DNA from: CG2-30-51-40 sp041753575
GTDB lineage: Bacteria > Desulfobacterota > DSM-4660 > Desulfatiglandales > Desulfatiglandaceae
NCBI GenBank assembly: GCA_041753575.1
Contig: JBGSUA010000130.1
Coordinates: 1 to 5,005, forward strand
Direction: 5' to 3'
Length of the DNA: 5,005 bases
Part shown: in pieces, positions 1-5,005 of the stretch
Layout: each line of letters starts with the position of its first letter
Position numbering within the stretch: the first letter of the stretch is position 1
Notes under the pieces: model-generated
The model's database searches: none
What the model was told of the DNA's origin: nothing
The model's input: only the letters and a program-made list of their open reading frames with translations
Translations under genes and position numbers: made by a program

Positions 1-1944
1 CACCGCATCGGCAATGGCGTCGATCCAGCCGTCAACGACGCCGCAAAAGCCGTTTTCCATCAGTGTCTTGAAATCCGGCAAGGTATCGGTCCACCAGGCG
101 GCGACCACTCCGGATAACTTGAAGCTGCCCAAAACCCCAAGGGACAGCAATGCTTCGGTAAATCCCCGAAGAAATTCCGAGCGCACCGCATTGAGGTTTC
201 GGCCCTGCGGCAAAGCGACCAGACGCCCCGTATGGGAGGCCCACCACTGGGTCAGCGCGTCGCGCAGCGCCCCCGTCCGCTCCTGAATTCCGGTATCAGA
301 TTCTATAAGTCTCGCAATGACAGGTCTTTCCCTGATATCCGCATTGAAATCGCTGTAACGGCCATCATCTGACCTACGGGTAAAAATGGCAGCGGGTTCA
401 AATCCAAGAGATGCGAACAGTGTTGTTCGGGACTCAATCTCCGCGACCGGAATGCCGCCCGCAAGATGCGCCCGGACATCATGCGGTTCGGGCGGCGGGG
501 CGTTGTCCACGTAGCGTCGGACATTGAGGTTGTAGTCATTGGCCTCGTCTGAGATCTCATCAAACGTCACCACCCTGGAATAGCCTGGCACCTCGCCATA
601 TCGCTCGAAGGTCGAAGCAATTTTTTCAATGTCTTCCGGGCGGAGGTAATTCTGTGCCCGACCGGCCAGATACTCGGAGTCCGCATTGATAAACAGCACG
701 CGGCCGCGTCGGCATTCCGGTTTGTTGGGGTTCGGCGTATGGCCGGTGATGTTGGAACGCATGATCAGAATGCAGGCCGGGATGCTCGCACCATAAAAGA
801 GATTCTGCGGCAGGCTGATGATCGCTTCTATCAGATCCTGCTGCAGAAATTTCTTGCGGATCTCCTTTTCCGCCCCGCCACGGAACAGCACCCCATGGGG
901 CATGACGGTCGCCACCATGCCTCCCGGTTTGCAGACTGCGAGCATGTGCTGAGTAAACATCAAATCCGCCTTTTTCCCCGAGGTGGGGCACCATCCCCAA
1001 CGGTAGCGCTCCGGATATTCCATATTGCTCTTCGTGTAGTTCTGGCTGAACGGCGGATTGGCAATGACCCTGTCAAAACGTTCGAGTTCCCCACCCTCCC
1101 GGTGGAGCGGGTGCAGGAGGGTGTCTTCCAGTTTAATGTCTGCGCCACGTACGCCGTGCAAGAGCATGTTGATTTTGCAGATGGACCAGGCGGAGGCATC
1201 GTTCACCTGACCGCAGAGTCGCAGATTGGTCGGGTCGCCGCCGGACTGCTCGATGTATTCGCGGCTGATGATCAGCATGCCGCCCGAACCGCATGTGGGG
1301 TCGTAGACGCTCATCCCCGGCGTTGGGTTCAAAATTCGGACCATCATGCGGATCACATCGCGTGGGGTATAGAAGTCTCCGCCTTTTTTGCCGGCCGACT
1401 CGGCAAACATGTTGATGAGAAATTCGTAGGCGGAGCCGAGAAGGTCGGAAAACTGAAAGTCATCATTGCGAAGGCGATATCGATTGAAGTGGCGAACCAG
1501 ATCCTTGCAGGCTTCGTCGGAAACGATGCGTTTGTTGCTTTGAAGCTTCATGAACTGGATGTGGTCCAGAACATGCTGAAGCGATTCATTGGATTCACTC
1601 AAAGCCGCCAGCGCTTTGTCCAGGACGGCGCCAAAGGGCTCCGAGGCATCGTTCAGCTTGCTTTGAAGATATGACCAGCGGGCGCGAGCAGGAACAAAGA
1701 AATCATCATAATAGTCGGCATTCTCACCATAATGGGCCTGGGCCTCATGAATTTCAACCCCGCGACCAGTCTTTTCCTGTACGATTTTATCGTATTCCGC
1801 TTCGAAGACATCCGAGCATCGCTTCAGGAAGAGCATCCCGAAGATGAAATCCTTGTATGTGGCCGCATCCATGCCTTCACGGCGCAGGATATCCGCAGCA
1901 CCATAGAGGTGGCGTTCGAGTTTTGCTAATGACAACTTAGGCAT
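1..1944 (-). CDS. hsdM: Type I restriction-modification system DNA methyltransferase subunit HsdM (3' end outside window)
   Basis: This is the modification subunit of a type I restriction-modification system. With HsdS it transfers a methyl group from S-adenosylmethionine to adenine N6, and it is also needed in the HsdR restriction complex. The frame is open from ATG 1944 to base 1 (648 codons) and continues out of the window. Seen in order: an HsdM_N-type helical domain (about 1-150, with MLFLKRCSD at 37-45), the family motif GGDFYTPRDV near 188-197, SAM-binding motif I DPTCGSGG at 215-222, GQVND at 245-249, catalytic motif IV NPPF at 296-299, and NDYNLNVRRYVDN at 469-481. About 140 residues follow as a Trp-rich C-terminal extension, so the protein is longer than the roughly 530-residue E. 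coli HsdM. No in-frame ATG, GTG or TTG lies between the upstream in-frame TGA and 1944, so the start is secure. GGGG ends 6 nt before it. The usually acidic residue of GQE is Val247. The small HTH gene lies 56 nt upstream on the same strand. Confidence 0.95.
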   Translation of the reverse strand, partial: MPKLSLAKLERHLYGAADILRREGMDAATYKDFIFGMLFLKRCSDVFEAEYDKIVQEKTGRGVEIHEAQAHYGENADYYDDFFVPARARWSYLQSKLNDASEPFGAVLDKALAALSESNESLQHVLDHIQFMKLQSNKRIVSDEACKDLVRHFNRYRLRNDDFQFSDLLGSAYEFLINMFAESAGKKGGDFYTPRDVIRMMVRILNPTPGMSVYDPTCGSGGMLIISREYIEQSGGDPTNLRLCGQVNDASAWSICKINMLLHGVRGADIKLEDTLLHPLHREGGELERFDRVIANPPFSQNYTKSNMEYPERYRWGWCPTSGKKADLMFTQHMLAVCKPGGMVATVMPHGVLFRGGAEKEIRKKFLQQDLIEAIISLPQNLFYGASIPACILIMRSNITGHTPNPNKPECRRGRVLFINADSEYLAGRAQNYLRPEDIEKIASTFERYGEVPGYSRVVTFDEISDEANDYNLNVRRYVDNAPPPEPHDVRAHLAGGIPVAEIESRTTLFASLGFEPAAIFTRRSDDGRYSDFNADIRERPVIARLIESDTGIQERTGALRDALTQWWASHTGRLVALPQGRNLNAVRSEFLRGFTEALLSLGVLGSFKLSGVVAAWWTDTLPDFKTLMENGFCGVVDGWIDAIADAV

Positions 1945-2000
1945 TCGGAACCCCGTGGACCCTTCCGTTAGAAACTCATTCTTGTTCCCTCATAAAACTA

Positions 2001-2231
2001 TTAGCCGTTCTTTGCCGCACCGGTGCTTTTTATAGTCACCTTACCCTGTTCCGCCGCGCCGCCGGCCTTTACCCACTTATCAACTTCGTCTTTCTTGAAT
2101 TTCCAAAGACGACCCATGCGATGGGCGGGCATACCATTCTTATAAATCCACTTGTAAACAGTGTCGTTGCTGATGCCGAGGTGCTTGCAAATCTCGGTTA
2201 TTGATAACCATCGGTCTTCCATCTCGTTCAT
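2001..2231 (-). CDS. Small helix-turn-helix (excisionase/MerR-like) DNA-binding protein upstream of hsdM
   Basis: This 76-residue protein is a single winged-helix domain of the excisionase (Xis/HTH_17) type. The recognition region spans about residues 9-54. LSITEICKHLGIS and NDTVYKWI form the helix-turn-helix, and GMPAHRMGRLWKFKKDEVDKWV forms the wing and last helix, the standard layout of the family. The tail (55-76) is short and Ala/Gly/Lys-rich. The frame can be extended to a GTG at 2237, but GGAG at 2242-2239 sits only 1 nt from that GTG and an ideal 7 nt from ATG 2231, so ATG is preferred. The gene is read with hsdM after a 56-nt gap and probably shares its promoter. Small genes of this kind often lead type I restriction-modification operons. 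A role as operon regulator is an inference; a recombination directionality factor is possible but no integrase is visible here. Confidence 0.85.
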   Translation of the reverse strand: MNEMEDRWLSITEICKHLGISNDTVYKWIYKNGMPAHRMGRLWKFKKDEVDKWVKAGGAAEQGKVTIKSTGAAKNG

Positions 2232-2279
2232 TCTCACACTCCACGACCGTTTTGGTTTGTAGCCATGTCTAACAGAGGC

Positions 2280-2309
2280 AAAAAGGGAGAGACTGGACGC
2301 ACCTCTCCC
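2280..2309 (-). terminator. Terminator-like hairpin in the leader of the HTH-hsdM operon (possible attenuator)
   Basis: Read on the minus strand, GGGAGAG (2309-2303) pairs perfectly with CTCTCCC (2291-2285). One further inner G-U pair leaves a 9-nt loop, and the stem is followed directly by five T residues (2284-2280). This is the standard shape of an intrinsic terminator. It lies about 11 nt after the predicted transcription start and about 50 nt before the HTH start codon, so it would interrupt the operon's own transcript. It could act as an attenuator, or it could end a leftward transcript coming from the spacer. The opposite strand has no T tract after the stem. Confidence 0.6.
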
Positions 2310-2326
2310 CGCTTAAAAACTTTCTC

Positions 2327-2356
2327 AATATACAAAGGCTGTATGTGCTAAGTCAA
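2327..2356 (-). promoter_or_regulatory. Sigma70-like promoter of the HTH-hsdM operon
   Basis: On the minus strand TTGACT (2356-2351) is followed by an 18-nt spacer and TATATT (2332-2327). Each hexamer matches the sigma70 consensus at 5 of 6 positions. Transcription would begin near 2320, giving a leader of about 89 nt before ATG 2231. There is no extended -10 TG. The call rests on sequence match and on correct placement upstream of the HTH gene. Confidence 0.65.
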
Positions 2357-2376
2357 ACGATCTTTACCGATTTGAC
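2352..2376. repeat. Inverted repeat overlapping the -35 box (candidate operator)
   Basis: GTCAAA (2352-2357) and TTTGAC (2371-2376) form perfect 6-bp arms around 13 nt. Two more C-G pairs can form inside if one base is bulged. The left arm covers most of the -35 hexamer of the leftward promoter (2351-2356), which is where a repressor would block RNA polymerase. The upstream HTH protein is the obvious candidate binder, but nothing in the sequence proves it. Confidence 0.4.
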
Positions 2377-2401
2377 CCGGTTATCTTCTAATACTCTCGA
2401 T

Positions 2402-2426
2402 GCCAAACGCCGGAGGCGAGGTTGGC
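2402..2426. repeat. GC-rich two-part hairpin
   Basis: GCCAA (2402-2406) pairs with TTGGC (2422-2426), and inside it CGCC (2408-2411) pairs with GGCG (2415-2418) around a GGA loop. The two stems are separated by an A on one side and AGG on the other. Neither strand has a T tract after it, so it is not an obvious terminator. Part of its right arm is repeated in inverted form at 2492-2500. Its role is unknown. Confidence 0.45.
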
Positions 2427-2500
2427 GCAGGTTTCAATGTCAGGCAAATGTAATCATGGCAGCAAACTCTTTTGGCGGTATAAGCCCTTGTCAACCTCGC
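2416..2500. repeat. 9-bp inverted repeat pair flanking a 67-nt segment
   Basis: GCGAGGTTG (2416-2424) recurs as its exact reverse complement CAACCTCGC at 2492-2500. The 67 nt between them contain no gene. The pair could be the ends of a very small decayed element, a protein-binding pair or chance. No flanking target duplication was recognised. Confidence 0.35.
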
Positions 2501-2520
2501 TTAATCATGTAAGAATTAAG
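2500..2520. repeat. AT-rich inverted repeat before the MNT remnant
   Basis: CTTAAT (2500-2505) and ATTAAG (2515-2520) are perfect arms around 9 nt, ending 2 nt before the start codon of the nucleotidyltransferase remnant. It could be an old operator for that locus or a weak hairpin that affects translation. Six-base arms in AT-rich DNA can arise by chance. Confidence 0.3.
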
Positions 2521-2522
2521 TA

Positions 2523-2636
2523 ATGGATATTTCAAAAGCGGGCTTGAATTATGAGAATATGGCCGAAGCCTGCAGAGACGAGAAGGCCATCGTCGCGGCT
2601 TATGTATTCGGGTCCCGTGCCAGGATGGACAGGTGA
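2523..2636 (+). pseudogene. N-terminal remnant of an MNT-type nucleotidyltransferase (MntA-like)
   Basis: ATG 2523 opens a 37-codon frame ending at TGA 2634-2636. Near its end it reads AIVAAYVFGSRAR, with GSRAR at residues 30-34. This is the strand and loop that open the active site of minimal nucleotidyltransferases (NTP_transf_2/MNT). In intact relatives GSRARG is followed by the metal-binding D-x-D and about 60-100 further residues. Here the protein turns into MDR and stops, and no DxD region is found in any frame downstream. The gene is therefore truncated, apparently by an internal deletion. MNT proteins usually pair with HEPN proteins in toxin-antitoxin systems, where MntA AMPylates the HepT toxin. 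The upstream AAGAATTAAG is a poor ribosome binding site, which fits a dead gene. The family call rests on one motif, but the motif and its hydrophobic lead-in are typical. Confidence 0.6.
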
Positions 2637-2713
2637 TTTGTAGCATCTTCAAGAACCAACCTGCCGACTTCGATCTATTTGCTCGACGGATACAAAGGCA
2701 TTTGAACAGATAA
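2630..2713 (+). pseudogene. Possible C-terminal tail of a HEPN-type partner gene (remnant)
   Basis: Directly after the MNT remnant, in the +2 frame relative to it, an open stretch ends at TAA 2711-2713 and reads PADFDLFARRIQRHLNR at its end. An amphipathic ending of the form DF..FAR.I...L is common at the C-terminus of HEPN/DUF86 (HepT-like) toxins, the usual neighbours of MNT genes. No R-x4-6-H catalytic motif or start codon with a ribosome binding site is present, so at most the last 25 or so residues of such a gene remain. This identification comes from pattern memory on a short piece and could be wrong; a chance open frame is the alternative. Confidence 0.25.
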
Positions 2714-2733
2714 AAGACATAGCCTGCGGGCGA

Positions 2734-2762
2734 TTGTGATAGATCAAGGCCGGCGATATTAT
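2734..2762 (+). promoter_or_regulatory. Candidate promoter of the hydratase-ligase operon
   Basis: TTGTGA (2734-2739, 4 of 6 matches to the -35 consensus) is separated by exactly 17 nt from TATTAT (2757-2762, 5 of 6 matches to the -10). Transcription would start near 2769, leaving a leader of about 30 nt before ATG 2799. The -35 overlaps TTGTGATAGATCAA (2734-2747), which resembles an FNR box (TTGAT-N4-ATCAA) with one perfect half and one imperfect half. An oxygen or CRP/FNR-family input is possible but speculative. Confidence 0.45.
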
Positions 2763-2798
2763 CCAAACCTTAAACAAGAAAGGTCGTGGCGATAACTA

Positions 2799-3674
2799 AT
2801 GGAACTGAGTTCACGTTTAGTCGGAATGCCCTTTAAGACGCTGGCCAAGGAAGTCACATGGCGTCAGACCATGAACTATGCCGCCTCCGTCGAAGATAAT
2901 AACGACGTCTATTTCGATGATGAACGTAAAGGAGGCGTTATCGCGCCTCCCATGTTTGCAGTTGCAGTAACATTTCCGGTGATCGAGCGTATCTGGGATT
3001 TCGTGGAGGGGACCGATTTCCCCATAGAAATCCTGCCCACAATGGTCCACTATACAGAGCATCTTCGTTTCCATAGGCCCATAAGGCCCGACGAGGTCCT
3101 GACAGTCAGGGGTAGGGTAGCTGCAATCGTGCCCCACAGGGCGGGAACCCAGGTGGTAATTCGTTTCGATGTGACGGACAGCCGGGGGGAAGAGGTCTTT
3201 TGCGAGCACATCGGGGCGATGATGCGAGGAGTTCCATGCGATGACACGGGAGGGGGCTCCGATGCGTTGCCCAGGCTCCCGGAACCGGAGAAAGGCGAGG
3301 GATACATCTGGGAATCAAGAGTCAAAATAGACCCGCTTCGGCCTTTCATCTATGACGGATGCTCCCATATATTCTTTCCCATCCATACATCCCGAAGTTT
3401 CGCCCGTCAGGTGGGACTGCCGGGCATCATCCTGCAAGGCACGGCAACGCTTGCATACGCGGCCCGTGAGATTACAAATCTGGAAGCGGGAGGAGATCCC
3501 CGGAGACTCAAGACAATGTCATGCCGATTCAGCGGCATGGTAATGCCCGGCAAAGAGATAACCATAAGGCTTACGGGAAAGAAGAAGACCGAGAAAGGAG
3601 CGGATCTTTATTTCTCGGTCTTCAACGGAGAAGGGCAGATTGCGGTCAGCAACGGCTATGCACTGATTGGATAG
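2799..3674 (+). CDS. MaoC-like double-hotdog acyl dehydratase / enoyl-CoA hydratase family protein
   Basis: This 291-residue protein has two hotdog folds in tandem, the layout of FAS1-like/MaoC dehydratases that hydrate 2-enoyl-CoA thioesters. The N-terminal half (about 9-145) carries EDNNDVYFDD at 32-41, IAPPMF at 48-53 and the YTEHLRFHRPIRPDE segment at 85-99. The C-terminal half (about 175-291) carries YDGCSHIFFPIHTS at 185-198, followed by the helix GIILQGTATLAYAAREI at 209-225. The hydratase-2 consensus G-D-x-N-P-[LIV]-H is split. The N half keeps D33 and N35 but has Tyr38 in place of His. The C half keeps P194-I195-H196 but has Ile191 where Asp is expected. ATG 2799 is the earliest start, because an in-frame TAA lies 2 codons upstream. 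Its ribosome binding site is poor: AAGG ends 15 nt away. ATG 2826 is an alternative but would trim the conserved start. Stops TAG and TGA follow in tandem. The acyl-CoA ligase gene starts 46 nt downstream. The substrate cannot be predicted. Confidence 0.85.
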   Translation: MELSSRLVGMPFKTLAKEVTWRQTMNYAASVEDNNDVYFDDERKGGVIAPPMFAVAVTFPVIERIWDFVEGTDFPIEILPTMVHYTEHLRFHRPIRPDEVLTVRGRVAAIVPHRAGTQVVIRFDVTDSRGEEVFCEHIGAMMRGVPCDDTGGGSDALPRLPEPEKGEGYIWESRVKIDPLRPFIYDGCSHIFFPIHTSRSFARQVGLPGIILQGTATLAYAAREITNLEAGGDPRRLKTMSCRFSGMVMPGKEITIRLTGKKKTEKGADLYFSVFNGEGQIAVSNGYALIG

Positions 3675-3702
3675 TGATCTAAACACGGCTCTAACCAAAA
3701 AA

Positions 3703-3715
3703 GGGAGGCAGAAGG
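3703..3715 (+). promoter_or_regulatory. Ribosome binding site of the acyl-CoA ligase gene
   Basis: GGGAGG (3703-3708) lies 12 nt before ATG 3721, and a second purine run GAAGG (3711-3715) lies 5 nt before it. Together they make this the best ribosome binding site on the plus strand and fix the ligase start. The short 46-nt gap without a terminator supports cotranscription with the hydratase. Confidence 0.6.
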
Positions 3716-3720
3716 CAACT

Positions 3721-5005
3721 ATGACCGATGGTCAATTTATCAAGATGGAAAGGCTGAATGACTACATTTCTTACTGGGCCGCCAGGAGACCGGATCAGCC
3801 GGCCATGATCCAGCATGAGGATGGAAAGACTGTCTCCTACAAACAATTCAACCGCTTCATAGACCTCTTCGCCCTGAGACTCATGAGCATGGGAATCGGC
3901 AAAGGGGACAGGGTGGCCAGCATGCTGGTCCTGATCCCAGAGCACATGATGCTCATGTATGCCTGCTTCAAAATTGGAGCCATCTTCTGCCCCCTGGACC
4001 TGAGACTCAAGGAAGAAGAGGTTGTCCGCGATATATCCAAGATAAAGCCAAAGGCCTTTTTCTTTCTGGGTAAAACACCTGTCAGGGACTTTAGAGAGGT
4101 CGGGAAAGCCGTCAAGGGCAAATGCCCTTACGTGGAATACCTGGTCCAGTTTACCCCGAACCCAGCCCCCGGCGAACTGCTGGACGGAGCAATCGCAATA
4201 ACGGAGATGATGGATAAGAAAAAGATTGTCCTTCTGATGCTGAAAAACGCCATAACCGGATCACTCAAGAAGGCTTTTAAACAGGTTGAAAAAAGAACCC
4301 CTGCCCTCATCATCTATACAACCGGCACAACCGGTGATCCCAAGCCCGCGGTCCTTTGCCATGAAAACATCATCGTGCAGAACGAGATCCTGGCCAGAGG
4401 CATGAATCAAAGCCCGGACGGAGGTTTAAGAATACTCATAAATCTTCCACCCAGCCATGTCGGATGTGTGACAGAATGCTTCATGACTACCATGTTTCTT
4501 GGCGGAACCACAGTGCTTCTGAGGATCTTCGATGTCAAAATGACCCTGGAGGCAATCCAGAGCAGAAAAGTCAACGCCCTGGGCCAGATCCCGACACAGT
4601 TCCGTATGCTCTGGAATCATCCGGACTATCAAAAGTATGACTTGAGCAGTCTCCGATTTGTGGCTTACGCAGGTTCAGCCGTGGACCTGCCGTTTCTGAA
4701 GAAACTCTCAGGCATGGCGCCCATGTTCGGCACAGGGATCGGCATGACAGAGAACGCGGGATTTGCTACATTTACGCCTCCCGGCATCCAGCCCGAGGAA
4801 ATGGTGGGCCAGGTGGGGCAGGCATTTGAAGACCTGGCAAAGGTAACAGTCAGAAAGCCCATGACCCCTGACGGTAAGGCAGGCGGGGAGTTCCCCGATG
4901 GTGAGGTAGGCGAGATATGCTACCACCCGCCAATCGTGTTTCTGGGCTATTACAACATGCCTGAGGAGACGAAAAAGGCCATATCAACGGAGGGGATTCT
5001 CTATA
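3721..5005 (+). CDS. Acyl-CoA synthetase / AMP-dependent ligase (class I adenylate-forming; 3' end outside window)
   Basis: This enzyme activates a carboxylic acid with ATP to an acyl-adenylate and then forms the CoA thioester. The frame is open for 428 codons to the right edge, about 80% of the usual 500-560 residues. Seen in order: the N-terminal region with GDRVASMLVLIPEH and ACFKIGAIFCPLDLRL (about 62-98), the ATP-binding P-loop YTTGTTGDPK at 199-208, the A5-type motif IGMTE at 340-344, and VGEI followed by GYYNMPEET (396 onward). The sequence ends just before the TGD motif and the C-terminal lid with its catalytic Lys. The P-loop Gly after Lys is Pro here (PKPA), and the usual Tyr of YGxTE is Ile. 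A Lys-rich stretch of about 70 residues precedes the P-loop. The start is fixed by a clear ribosome binding site. It follows the MaoC-like gene by 46 nt, suggesting a shared fatty-, dicarboxylic- or aromatic-acid pathway. Substrate specificity cannot be read here. Confidence 0.92.
   Translation, partial: MTDGQFIKMERLNDYISYWAARRPDQPAMIQHEDGKTVSYKQFNRFIDLFALRLMSMGIGKGDRVASMLVLIPEHMMLMYACFKIGAIFCPLDLRLKEEEVVRDISKIKPKAFFFLGKTPVRDFREVGKAVKGKCPYVEYLVQFTPNPAPGELLDGAIAITEMMDKKKIVLLMLKNAITGSLKKAFKQVEKRTPALIIYTTGTTGDPKPAVLCHENIIVQNEILARGMNQSPDGGLRILINLPPSHVGCVTECFMTTMFLGGTTVLLRIFDVKMTLEAIQSRKVNALGQIPTQFRMLWNHPDYQKYDLSSLRFVAYAGSAVDLPFLKKLSGMAPMFGTGIGMTENAGFATFTPPGIQPEEMVGQVGQAFEDLAKVTVRKPMTPDGKAGGEFPDGEVGEICYHPPIVFLGYYNMPEETKKAISTEGILY

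Noticed and set aside
626..1000. 124-codon minus-strand frame overlapping hsdM
   Set aside because: It is an out-of-frame reading of hsdM; the real frame passes through here without interruption, so there is no frameshift.
739..1674. 311-codon open frame on the plus strand
   Set aside because: It lies fully antisense to hsdM, whose translation carries all expected methylase motifs; the plus-strand product has no recognisable domain and no good ribosome binding site.
2264..2350. 28-codon plus-strand frame beginning ATG TCT AAC
   Set aside because: It overlaps the leftward promoter and the leader hairpin and has no ribosome binding site or recognisable sequence.
2372..2394. TTGACC with TAATAC on the plus strand
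   Set aside because: The spacer is only 11 nt, too short for a sigma70 promoter.
2402..2426. Hairpin as an intrinsic terminator or integron attC site
   Set aside because: There is no T tract on either strand, and no recognisable attC core sites or integrase nearby.
2466..2494. Perfect -35 hexamer TTGACA on the minus strand (2494-2489)
   Set aside because: At 16-18 nt spacing there is no acceptable -10 (AAGAGT at 17 nt), so it was not called a promoter.
2491..2766. 91-codon minus-strand frame in the spacer
   Set aside because: It is antisense to the MNT/HEPN relic, has no family features and no clear ribosome binding site.
2817..3209. 130-codon minus-strand frame
   Set aside because: It is a shadow of the MaoC-like gene, which has clear hotdog motifs on the plus strand.
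1..5005. CRISPR arrays, tRNA or rRNA genes, complete insertion sequences
   Set aside because: No regularly spaced repeats, cloverleaf or rRNA-like sequence, or transposase motifs were seen.

Overview
The window has a defence module on the left, a degraded spacer in the middle and a metabolic operon on the right. The GC-balanced coding sequence, together with a MaoC-like hydratase next to an AMP-dependent acyl-CoA synthetase, suggests an environmental bacterium that degrades fatty or aromatic acids. An anaerobic desulfobacterial (former Deltaproteobacteria) host is plausible, but this rests on gene style only and no taxonomic marker is present.

Left, minus strand (about 1-2360): a type I restriction-modification operon read leftwards. 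A sigma70-like promoter (2327-2356) precedes a short leader carrying a hairpin followed by five U residues (2280-2309). Next come a small excisionase-type HTH gene (2001-2231), a 56-nt gap and hsdM (1944 down to 1). The hsdM gene is open for 648 codons and leaves the window still open. The specificity (HsdS) and restriction (HsdR) subunits would be expected further left and are not visible.

Middle (about 2360-2798): no intact gene. It holds several inverted repeats and a remnant of an MNT-type nucleotidyltransferase gene (2523-2636). That remnant stops just after the GSRAR motif and is followed in another frame by a short segment that could be the tail of a HEPN-type partner. This looks like the debris of an MNT/HEPN toxin-antitoxin locus at the edge of the defence module.

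Right, plus strand (2734-5005): a candidate promoter (2734-2762), whose -35 region overlaps a degenerate FNR/CRP-like palindrome, leads into a double-hotdog MaoC-like hydratase (2799-3674). After 46 nt and a good Shine-Dalgarno follows an acyl-CoA synthetase/AMP ligase (3721 onward, cut by the right edge). Together they could activate an organic acid to its CoA thioester and hydrate an enoyl-CoA intermediate; the substrate cannot be read from this window.

I see no clearly new system. The most notable points are the terminator-like hairpin inside the restriction-modification leader, the MNT/HEPN remnant, and altered key motifs in HsdM, the hydratase and the ligase.
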